From Alloscardovia sp963543015 (GTDB lineage: Bacteria > Actinomycetota > Actinomycetes > Actinomycetales > Bifidobacteriaceae): 64,000 nucleotides of DNA. Positions 34,683-41,933 of this stretch are shown piece by piece (the stretch's first letter is position 1; each line of letters begins with the position of its first letter). The notes beneath the pieces are model-generated. The model did not search any database. It had not been told where the DNA came from and worked only from the letters and a program-made list of their open reading frames with translations. The DNA lies in the NCBI GenBank assembly GCA_963543015.1, contig CAUTYZ010000005.1, positions 61,116-125,115 of the forward strand. The letters are read 5' to 3'. Position numbers and translations under genes: made by a program.

Positions 34683-36239
34683 ATGTCCGATTTCATCCCT
34701 CCACAGCCAGTCGTTCATTCCATTAAGGAACACGCTGCTGAACTTCAGCGCGCTGAGGAAGGCGTAGCACAGTTGGCTGCTCAGCGCAACAATCGCTGGT
34801 ATCCAAAGTTCCACATCGCTTCGAATGGTGGCTGGATTAACGATCCTAATGGCTTGAGCTTCTATAAGGGCCGTTGGCATGTTTTCTATCAGCTTCATCC
34901 ATACGGAACTCAATGGGGTCCTATGCATTGGGGTCACGTGTCCTCTGCTGATATGGTGATATGGAAGCGTGAGCCAATTGCTTTTGCTCCAAGCCTTCAA
35001 GAAGAAAAGGACGGCGTATTTTCAGGTTCTGCTGTCATCGGCGACGACGGCAAACTTCGCTTCTACTACACTGGTCATCGCTGGAGCAACGGTACTGACA
35101 ATACTGGCGGAGACTGGCAAGTCCAGATGCTTGCCGAGCCTGACAATGACGATTTAACGGCGATCACCAAGAAGGGCATGATTATCGACTGCCCTCTCGA
35201 TCAGGTTGATCATCATTATCGCGATCCTAAGGTGTGGAAGACCGGCGATACATGGTATATGACCTTCGGTGTCTCTTCCAAGGATAAGCGTGGCCAGATG
35301 TGGCTGTTCAATTCTGATGACATGGTTCATTGGAACTACGAGCGCGTACTTTTCGAGCATCCAGATCCACATGTTTTCATGCTTGAATGCCCTGACTTCT
35401 TCCCTATTACCGATGCTAACGGTAATGAGAAGTGGGTTATCGGCTTCTCCGCAATGGGCACTGAGGCAAGCGGCTTCATGAACCGCAACCTCAATAATGC
35501 AGGTTACATTATTGGCACATGGAAGCCAGGCGAATCATTCCAGCCTGAAACTGAGTTCCGTCTGTGGGATTGGGGACATAACTTCTATGCTCCACAGTCC
35601 TTCAATGATGGTTCACGCCAAATTATGTATGGCTGGTTGAGCCCATTTGCAGAACCAATTCCTATGCAGGACGATGGATGGTGCGGAAACCTGACTCTTC
35701 CACGCGAAATTACTCTCGGTGCTGACGGCGATGTGTACACCGCCCCAGTGAAGGAAGTGGAAGATTTGCGCGTATCCTCTGAAGTGCTGTCTTCTGAACC
35801 TTTGTCCGCAAATTCTCAACGTCAATTGGCTTCCGACGCCGAAGCTGTCGAATTGGAATTGAGTATTGATTTGACTCATACCACCGCTGAGCGTACCGGC
35901 GTCAAGGTCCACGCAACTGACGATGGCACATACACCTATATCGCATTTGATCAGCAAACTCAGCGTGTAGTTATCGATCGTCAGGCTGCATATGCAGGCG
36001 ACCGCGGTTACCGTGCTGCTCCTGTCAGCGATGCAGAGATTGCTACAGGAAAGCTTGATTTACGCATCTTTGTAGATCGCGGATGCGTTGAGGTCTATAT
36101 CAACGGCGGTAAGCAGGTTATGAGCTCGTACAGCTATGCAGGAGAAGGTCCTCGTGCATTGACTCTGATGAGCGAGTCGGGAGAAACTTCATATAACTCA
36201 ATTATTCTCCACGAACTCAAGTCCATCGGTTTGGAGTAG
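34683..36239 (+). CDS. cscA: Sucrose hydrolase / beta-fructofuranosidase, GH32
   Basis: Hydrolyses sucrose to glucose and fructose, probably in the cytoplasm as no signal peptide is present; 518 residues. The nucleophile motif 'GGWINDPNGLSF' has Asp at about 54, 'YRDPKVWK' supplies the transition-state Asp, and 'ECPDFFP' gives the acid/base Glu. A C-terminal beta-sandwich follows ('LDLRIFVDRGCVEVYINGG'). GTGAGG lies upstream of ATG 34683; a slightly earlier in-frame ATG is less well placed. It is co-oriented with cscB, 73 bases downstream. Confidence 0.93.
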   Translation: MSDFIPPQPVVHSIKEHAAELQRAEEGVAQLAAQRNNRWYPKFHIASNGGWINDPNGLSFYKGRWHVFYQLHPYGTQWGPMHWGHVSSADMVIWKREPIAFAPSLQEEKDGVFSGSAVIGDDGKLRFYYTGHRWSNGTDNTGGDWQVQMLAEPDNDDLTAITKKGMIIDCPLDQVDHHYRDPKVWKTGDTWYMTFGVSSKDKRGQMWLFNSDDMVHWNYERVLFEHPDPHVFMLECPDFFPITDANGNEKWVIGFSAMGTEASGFMNRNLNNAGYIIGTWKPGESFQPETEFRLWDWGHNFYAPQSFNDGSRQIMYGWLSPFAEPIPMQDDGWCGNLTLPREITLGADGDVYTAPVKEVEDLRVSSEVLSSEPLSANSQRQLASDAEAVELELSIDLTHTTAERTGVKVHATDDGTYTYIAFDQQTQRVVIDRQAAYAGDRGYRAAPVSDAEIATGKLDLRIFVDRGCVEVYINGGKQVMSSYSYAGEGPRALTLMSESGETSYNSIILHELKSIGLE

Positions 36240-36264
36240 AGCTTTACATTACACATATACCGCT

Positions 36265-36371
36265 ATAAGCTGCTATGCATCGGTATGGCAGCTTATTTAT
36301 TTGGCGGTTTTTATGTCCGTTTATATGCCGTTTTATGTCGTTTATATGCGGTTTTATGCGGTTTTATGCGG
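36265..36371 (+). repeat. cscA terminator followed by an 11-base tandem repeat array
   Basis: ATAAGCTGC (36265-36273) and GCAGCTTAT (36288-36296) form a terminator with a TTATTT tail. From about 36305 to 36371 there are six imperfect copies of a unit like CGTTTTATGC. They vary as CGTTTATATG and CGGTTTTATG. The array ends about 50 bases before the next gene. Confidence 0.7.
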
Positions 36372-36421
36372 CGCACACACGCGCCTCCCTCTTATTCCTT
36401 GCTGCGAGTAGTTTGGATACT

Positions 36422-36961
36422 ATGTCTCGAAAGAAGAAAGAAAACGAATCCTCCTCAGCAGCTACAGCCGCTTTGCAAGCTGTCGAGGATGCTCAGATTA
36501 CATTTAAGACCTACACATACGAACACAATGCTGACCACATGGATGAAGGCTTTGGCTTGGAAGGGGCTGCACAGCTCGACGTCCAACCGGAGCAAATTTT
36601 CAAAACACTTCTTATCGATATCGGCGAGCGACCAGGACGAGAACTAGCGACGTGCATCGTTCCTGTAACAGGACATCTAAATCTCAAAGCCGCAGCATCC
36701 GCATGCGGCGTAAAGAAGGCACAAATGGCAGATCCTGCTGTCGCTCAGCGTCAAACAGGATACGTCGTTGGCGGCATTTCTCCTTTCGGCCAAAAAATTT
36801 CTCACCCGACAGTTCTTGATGAAAGCGCTCTGAATTTCGAGGAAATTCTTGTCTCCGGAGGTCGCCGCGGACTGAGTATCGGACTTAATCCATTTGATTT
36901 AACGGAATTACTTGACGCTCGGATAGCGCCAATTGCCGCGGAAGGAAGTCATCCTCGCTAA
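36422..36961 (+). CDS. ybaK: Cys-tRNA(Pro)/Cys-tRNA deacylase, YbaK/EbsC family
   Basis: Removes wrongly attached cysteine from tRNA-Pro; 179 residues, with the YbaK/ProX core at about 25-170. Seen motifs are 'QLDVQPEQIFKTLLID', 'VTGHLNLKAAASACG', the conserved Lys in 'CGVKKAQMADP' and 'TGYVVGGISPFGQK'. The start is ATG 36422; the long upstream open frame only crosses the tandem repeat. A stand-alone gene. Confidence 0.9.
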   Translation: MSRKKKENESSSAATAALQAVEDAQITFKTYTYEHNADHMDEGFGLEGAAQLDVQPEQIFKTLLIDIGERPGRELATCIVPVTGHLNLKAAASACGVKKAQMADPAVAQRQTGYVVGGISPFGQKISHPTVLDESALNFEEILVSGGRRGLSIGLNPFDLTELLDARIAPIAAEGSHPR

Positions 36962-37075
36962 AGCAGACTATACAGGGCACGTCGAAACGCGAAAATTTGC
37001 GCGCTTTCAGGGCGTATCCATTACAATATGTGTCATTACTCATACGAAGATTCATAAGAAGAAAAGAAGGTAATT

Positions 37076-38065
37076 ATGACGAAAAATCTTCCACAGAATG
37101 CTCGCCCACAGCGCACTCTGCCACATTGGGTAGGAAACGAGTACACCATTCGCGCTGGAAAGTATTCTGCAGTTATCACTGAACAGGGAGCTGCTCTCGA
37201 GCGCTTTGACTGGGATGGCAAGGAAATTACCGTTCCTTTCAACCCAGAAAGACCTGTCTCAGCATGTAACGGACAGATTCTTATACCATATCCAAATCGC
37301 ATCGAGGACGGCGAATACACCTTTGAGGGTGAGACGTATCGCTTCCCTATCGACGAGCATGACCGCAATAATTCCATTCACGGACTGGGATACCGCTCAG
37401 CATGGAAGCTTGAGTCGCTGACGACCAATTCTGTGAGCTTGACATGGCGCACTCCAAATCTTGCATGCTACCCATTTGACATTTTTGTCACCGTCACCTA
37501 CGCTCTTGATGCCGAAAGCGGTCTCTCGTTGACTATTGATGCGTTTAACAACGGTTCTGCGAATGCTCCATGGGCATTGGCAGCTCATCCTTGGTTTGCC
37601 AATGGACAGCACGGCACAACCACCGAAGAGATCGATGCGCACAATGCTCAATGCTCTCTCGCACTTCCTGCACGCACTCATGTGCAAGTCAATGATCGCC
37701 TTCTTCCAGTCGGAACTGAAGCTGTAGATGGTACACGCTTTGATTTGCGCGACGGGCATGCGTTAGGAAATCAAGGTTTCGACGATGCGTGGACTGATCT
37801 CGATCATGATGCTGATGGTTATGTTCGTGCGGTATTCACCCGCCCAGATGGAGTGGAAGTCACCATTGAAGGCGACGACTCTATCACGTCATTCCAGGTG
37901 TGCAATGGTTTCGGCTGGGACGGAGCGAAGAAACCAACAGGTGTAGCGATCGAGCCTCAAACCGCCTATGCGAATGCTTTCCGCACAGGAAACGATCTTA
38001 TCGTCATCGAGCCTAGAACGAGTGCTGTCACTCAGCTTCGATACAGCGCACGATATACTAAGTAA
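37076..38065 (+). CDS. galM: Aldose 1-epimerase family protein
   Basis: Interconverts alpha and beta anomers of sugars; 329 residues. The family signatures 'CNGQILIPYPNRIEDGEYTF', 'NSIHGLGYRSAW' and 'LAAHPWFANG' carry the expected His residues, and 'VAIEPQTAYANAF' supplies the catalytic Glu region. AAGAAAAGAAGG precedes the ATG. There is no adjacent galactose operon, so it is probably a general mutarotase. Confidence 0.9.
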   Translation: MTKNLPQNARPQRTLPHWVGNEYTIRAGKYSAVITEQGAALERFDWDGKEITVPFNPERPVSACNGQILIPYPNRIEDGEYTFEGETYRFPIDEHDRNNSIHGLGYRSAWKLESLTTNSVSLTWRTPNLACYPFDIFVTVTYALDAESGLSLTIDAFNNGSANAPWALAAHPWFANGQHGTTTEEIDAHNAQCSLALPARTHVQVNDRLLPVGTEAVDGTRFDLRDGHALGNQGFDDAWTDLDHDADGYVRAVFTRPDGVEVTIEGDDSITSFQVCNGFGWDGAKKPTGVAIEPQTAYANAFRTGNDLIVIEPRTSAVTQLRYSARYTK

Positions 38066-38195
38066 GGTCACACAGAGATCTCCCATGACTGTGTAGCAAC
38101 TCTTCATGCAACTCCCCTTTTCGAGATACGAGTTGCACCCGTCGGGTGCTTGTGAGATACTCTATAAGGTAATTTTCAAGCTAAAGGAGTTTACC

Positions 38196-38270
38196 ATGGG
38201 TAAGCGTGGACGTATGCGTCGTGAGCGCCGTAAGAAGGCTGCAAATCACGGCAAGAGGCCAAATACTTAA
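38196..38270 (+). CDS. bL37-like ribosomal mini-protein (24 residues)
   Basis: A 24-residue, very basic peptide, MGKRGRMRRERRKKAANHGK then RPNT, with AAAGGAG six bases before the ATG and its own terminator. The sequence and length match the small actinobacterial protein found on the mycobacterial 50S subunit (bL37), which ends in ANHGKRPNA. The role by homology is to bind 23S rRNA in the large subunit. A GCACCC/GGGTGC hairpin (38135-38149) precedes it. Confidence 0.85.
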   Translation: MGKRGRMRRERRKKAANHGKRPNT

Positions 38271-38302
38271 GCCTCAGCTGATTAATTTCAGTCGCAATAC
38301 TT

Positions 38303-38333
38303 AAAGGGTTTCCTTTTCGAAGGAAACCCTTTT
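38303..38333 (+). terminator. Terminator of the bL37-like gene
   Basis: AAAGGGTTTCCTT pairs with AAGGAAACCCTTT around a short TTCG-type loop, a strong terminator. No plus-strand gene follows until 39391. Confidence 0.85.
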
Positions 38334-38413
38334 GCTATATGGTGCTATATCGTGCATGTATGGCATGTATTATGCGCACTGGATGCGCTGCACATGCAAT
38401 TATCCAGCGTATA

Positions 38414-38710
38414 TTAATCGCACAAACAATCCATGCATTCGCGCAAACGATCATACAATGCCGCTGGCGCTGATGCCGGACGCAAACAATTCTTGATAGC
38501 TTCAATCATTTCGCGTTCCATCTTGTCACATGATGTCGTTGGATCAAAGCATGTGGTCATCATTTCAGCAGTTACAGCCACGCGGGACACGCTTCCATTA
38601 TCGTAGCTTTCCATATCTACGTGCGCATACCGATTCACTTTAACGGATGACCCGCAGTTATAGTTGCGCGTTACTGTCACTACATGATTCTGTCGTACAT
38701 AAGTGCTCAT
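38414..38710 (-). CDS. Cysteine-rich protein beside the SigR-like sigma factor; possible degenerate anti-sigma factor
   Basis: A 98-residue protein with Cys at 19, 54, 61, 75, 92, 95 and 97. It lies 62 bases downstream of the ECF sigma gene on the same strand, where RsrA-type zinc anti-sigma factors are expected. The last third ('REMIEAIKNCLRPASAPAAL' then YDRLREC) resembles the RsrA C-terminus. The HxxxCxxC zinc motif that defines RsrA is absent. It may sense thiol stress through a different Cys set, or be unrelated. Function is inferred only from position and partial similarity. Confidence 0.6.
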   Translation of the reverse strand: MSTYVRQNHVVTVTRNYNCGSSVKVNRYAHVDMESYDNGSVSRVAVTAEMMTTCFDPTTSCDKMEREMIEAIKNCLRPASAPAALYDRLRECMDCLCD

Positions 38711-38772
38711 AACTTTCCCCTTGAAAATATTCTCTATCTCGTATAACTCATGTGGGTTGGAAAATATTGCGT

Positions 38773-39360
38773 TTAAGCGTTATCTTTCTCGGTCGGCTTA
38801 AATCCGCGTTCTCCCGCGTATTGTTCGAGTTCTTTTTTGAGTTGAGCACGTGCACGGTTCAATCGACTCATGACCGTACCTATTTTAATTCCCTGCTCTT
38901 GAGCAATTTGCGCATAGCTTTTCCCGTCAATTGCCGCAGCGATAAAAACTTCGCGACGTTCAGGCGATAAATTATTCAAAGCAGTGATGATTTCCGACGG
39001 AGCAAAACTATCCATGAATGTTTGCTCAGCAGATTTGAGTTCTTCAGACGAATGCTCAGATGCGGCGTAAATATCCCAATCGTCATACTCCCCTGTGCTG
39101 GTATTCGCACGCTGAGGACGTCGCTTGGCTTTCTGATACTGATTGAAGTATAGATTGCGCTCAATTGTCGTCATCCACGCGGCGAAATTCGTTCCCTGTT
39201 CAAAGGAATCATAATTCTTAAAGCCTCGCTCAAAGGTATCTTGGACGAGATCTTGGGCGTCATCGGGATTGTTTGTCAGCTTCATCGCAAAGCGATAGAG
39301 CTGATCCACGATTGGCATCGCCTGTTCCTCAAACTGTTTGCGTCGCTCATTCATTGTCAT
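38773..39360 (-). CDS. ECF RNA polymerase sigma factor, SigR/SigH type
   Basis: Alternative sigma factor, 195 residues. Region 2 holds 'DAQDLVQDTFERGFKNYDSF' and 'NFAAWMTTIERNLYFNQYQK'. Region 4 holds 'LSPERREVFIAAAIDGKSYA' and the helix-turn-helix 'IAQEQGIKIGTVMSRLNRAR'. It resembles actinobacterial SigR/SigH, which controls thiol-oxidative stress genes and is held by RsrA. The usual partner position is taken by a cysteine-rich protein lacking the zinc motif. Its start overlaps the promoter of the divergent exonuclease gene. Confidence 0.9.
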   Translation of the reverse strand: MTMNERRKQFEEQAMPIVDQLYRFAMKLTNNPDDAQDLVQDTFERGFKNYDSFEQGTNFAAWMTTIERNLYFNQYQKAKRRPQRANTSTGEYDDWDIYAASEHSSEELKSAEQTFMDSFAPSEIITALNNLSPERREVFIAAAIDGKSYAQIAQEQGIKIGTVMSRLNRARAQLKKELEQYAGERGFKPTEKDNA

Positions 39361-39390
39361 AGGTCTTATTGTTGCACGATAATAGTACGC
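39354..39390 (+). promoter_or_regulatory. Promoter of a probably leaderless exonuclease gene
   Basis: TTGTCA (39354-39359), 18 bases, GATAAT (39378-39383), then only seven bases to the ATG at 39391. Transcription would begin at or next to the start codon. The -35 element overlaps the start codon of the divergent sigma gene. Confidence 0.65.
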
Positions 39391-40170
39391 ATGACTGCTT
39401 TACTCGATGCTCTCAGCACAATCACCACACAATCGGTTGATTGCACGCTGCGTGACAGCTATATCTTGGGTTTTGATACGGAGACGACAGGAACGAGTTT
39501 CGGTAGAGATTCTATAGTGTCCGCATGCCTTGTGCTTCGCAATCCTCGCACTGGTTATACCGGTGATGTCACACAGTATTGGGAAATCGATCCACGCATG
39601 CCTATGAATCCAGCTGCTTCGCGAGTAAATGGTTTTACGAGTGAATATTTGGCTGACAATGGCAAGGATCAGGAGGAAGCCATCGAGCAGATTGCAGATA
39701 TTATCATTGCTGCTCAGCTGAAAAATATCCCCCTTCTGGCTTATAACGCACCGTTTGATGTCGCGATGCTCAATGGGGATTTGAAGAAAATTGGTCTCGC
39801 TGATATCACAACGTTGATCAATGATAACGATACCGAGAATTTCCTGAGTGGTGAAACGCGAGAATTACTCGTCGTAGATCCTCTTGTCATCGACCGTGCT
39901 GTCAGCAAACGACGTGGAGCTCGAAAACTTGCCGATACAACTTTTTATTACGGCGTACAACCGCACGGCAGTTTCCATGATGCTATAGCTGATACGACAG
40001 CAGCCGTCGACTTGGTAGAACCAATCACGCGTTTGTATCCTCAAGCAGCATCTCTCGCGCTGGAAAACCTCATGTCCTTCCAGCGCGAGAGTTATACCGC
40101 ATGGAAAGATAATTTCAACGAATACTTGAAGTCCCAAGGACGTCCGCTTATTCAAGGAAGCTGGTTATAA
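39391..40170 (+). CDS. DnaQ-like 3'-5' exonuclease (DEDDh)
   Basis: Exonuclease-like protein, 259 residues. ExoI is 'LGFDTETTGTSFGRD' (DxE), ExoII contains 'LLAYNAPFDVAML', and ExoIII is 'HDAIADTTAAV' (HxxxxD). All metal-binding acids and the His are present. No polymerase domain is attached, so it may be a stand-alone proofreading or RNA-processing enzyme. Its stop overlaps the ATG of the MurE-family gene (TAATG). Confidence 0.87.
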   Translation: MTALLDALSTITTQSVDCTLRDSYILGFDTETTGTSFGRDSIVSACLVLRNPRTGYTGDVTQYWEIDPRMPMNPAASRVNGFTSEYLADNGKDQEEAIEQIADIIIAAQLKNIPLLAYNAPFDVAMLNGDLKKIGLADITTLINDNDTENFLSGETRELLVVDPLVIDRAVSKRRGARKLADTTFYYGVQPHGSFHDAIADTTAAVDLVEPITRLYPQAASLALENLMSFQRESYTAWKDNFNEYLKSQGRPLIQGSWL

Positions 40171-41678
40171 TGCCTCAGATTACGTATCAACGTGTGCTCG
40201 ACGTGTTGGAGAGCTTTGATTTGCTGGCTTCACCGAGCGAACTGGAAAGCGCGGCAAGCGCGAACGATCCTGCTCTCACCCGTGATGCAGATGATGTGTA
40301 TGCTGCATTTGACGCCGTCACGTATGCGAGCAATGCTGTCACGCCTTCGTCCCTGCTCATTTGCAAGGGAGCATTCAAAGACGCGTATATGAGCGATGCT
40401 GCATCTCGTGGTCTTACCTGCTATATCGCCGATCATAAATTTGACTCAGAAGTCGCAGGAGACGCGACCGCTATCATCGTTACTGATACCCGCAAAGCTT
40501 TGGCTGTCATCGCTCAAGAGTTTTATGGCCATCCTGATCGCGAACTCGTCACTATCGGAATTACGGGTACTAAGGGTAAGAGCACGACCACATTCTTTAC
40601 CCACGCGATTTTGAATAATTATTTTGCAGGAAAGACCGCGCTGATTTCGTCGGTCAGTAACTGCACGGATGGAAAAACTCTTACTGAGTCGAATCTGACC
40701 ACACCCGAGTCTTTGGATCTTTTCCGCATGCTTCGCGAGGCTGTCGATAACGGTTTAACTCATGCCGTTATCGAAGTGTCATCGCAGGCATATAAAGTCG
40801 ACCGCGTTTTCAACGTCCATTTCTCTATTGGAGCTTTTCTTAATATTTCGCCTGATCATATCAGCCCTATCGAGCATCCAACTTTCGACGACTATTTTGC
40901 ATGCAAGCGCGAAATCATTAAAAATAGCGATGTCATGGTGTTTGGAGAAAACATTGATTATCGCGATGTTATCAATGCTGATGTGGCAGCCGCTGGCGTT
41001 CCCGCATATTTCGTCAGAGCGACGAGCGTAGATCGAAATCGCATTCATTTGGCGATGCCCGGTGAGTTCAATTACGACAATGTCGCTGCGGCTATCATGA
41101 TTGCGCAATTAGCCGGCGTTCCTGCGGATAGTGCAAGTATCGAAACTGTCAATACTGTTACAATTCCTGGCCGCATGGAGGTCTTCCACGGTACGCATGA
41201 CAATGACTCGAACGTCGTTGCTGTGGTCGATTTTGCTCATAACGGCATTAGCACTTCTACCCTGCTTGATTTTGCAGAAACAACCTTTGGCTCTCAGAAT
41301 CCGTATATCGTTCTTGTAACGGGTTCGGCAGGGAATAAGGCCATTAATCGTCGAGTAGAAATTGTTCATGCTGCTCAAGATCGAGTCCAGCGCTTAATTT
41401 TCACAGCAGATGACACGGACACCGAATCTGTGGAAAGCATTTGTGAAACGATGGATAATGCAGTGACAAATCCACACGTGGAGCATGGCATTATTCTCGA
41501 TCGCGCGATAGCTGTAGAAACAGCTCTCACCGATGCCATCGAATACTCACAAGCTCATGCGGTACCAGCTGTCGTACTACTTATCGGCAAGGGTAACGAG
41601 CACTGGATTAAGGTACATAATAAGCACGTTGACTATGAAGGAGACGATGCAATTACATCGCGCATTCTTGGGCGCTAA
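40170..41678 (+). CDS. murE: MurE-family Mur ligase (UDP-MurNAc-tripeptide synthetase)
   Basis: ATP-dependent ligase that adds the third amino acid of the peptidoglycan stem peptide; 502 residues. The P-loop is 'GITGTKGKSTTTFFT' (about residues 131-145). The central-domain block 'ESNLTTPESLDLFRMLREAV' and 'VIEVSSQAYKVDRVFNVHFS' follow, and the C-terminal domain starts near 'IPGRMEVFHG'. The DNPR motif of meso-diaminopimelate enzymes is replaced by 'ADDTDTES', so lysine or ornithine is likely. It lies outside a dcw cluster and is coupled to the exonuclease gene. Confidence 0.82.
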   Translation: MPQITYQRVLDVLESFDLLASPSELESAASANDPALTRDADDVYAAFDAVTYASNAVTPSSLLICKGAFKDAYMSDAASRGLTCYIADHKFDSEVAGDATAIIVTDTRKALAVIAQEFYGHPDRELVTIGITGTKGKSTTTFFTHAILNNYFAGKTALISSVSNCTDGKTLTESNLTTPESLDLFRMLREAVDNGLTHAVIEVSSQAYKVDRVFNVHFSIGAFLNISPDHISPIEHPTFDDYFACKREIIKNSDVMVFGENIDYRDVINADVAAAGVPAYFVRATSVDRNRIHLAMPGEFNYDNVAAAIMIAQLAGVPADSASIETVNTVTIPGRMEVFHGTHDNDSNVVAVVDFAHNGISTSTLLDFAETTFGSQNPYIVLVTGSAGNKAINRRVEIVHAAQDRVQRLIFTADDTDTESVESICETMDNAVTNPHVEHGIILDRAIAVETALTDAIEYSQAHAVPAVVLLIGKGNEHWIKVHNKHVDYEGDDAITSRILGR

Positions 41679-41749
41679 GTCTTTGCACTTTCGGCATACA
41701 TGACGTATCACCTGTATCTCATCTGTATGTTCTGTATGTGATGACACGT

Positions 41750-41781
41750 GTGGGTGGATATTCGTATGAATATCCACCCAC
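41750..41781. terminator. Hairpin between murE-like gene and smc
   Basis: A perfect 14-base stem (GTGGGTGGATATTC with GAATATCCACCCAC) and a GTAT loop between two convergent genes. The plus-strand tail is ATTGTTTG, so it is a moderate terminator. Confidence 0.7.
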
Positions 41782-41933
41782 ATTGTTTGAAACGTGCTCG
41801 CTATGCAGAAGTCGGCAGCGGGTCTGTACTCGGCAATGGCACTGTACTTGGAGCAGCTCTGTCACTCGCAGCTACCCGTACCTATGCCCCAGCACTTGTT
41901 CACACCTACTCTCTGCGACTTTAATTACTCGAA

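Noticed and set aside
36305..36371. Repeat array considered as CRISPR
   Set aside because: Units are about 11 bases with no spacers, and no cas genes are near.
38066..38195. Riboswitch or leader RNA before the bL37-like gene
   Set aside because: Only a six-base hairpin is visible, with no conserved aptamer pattern.
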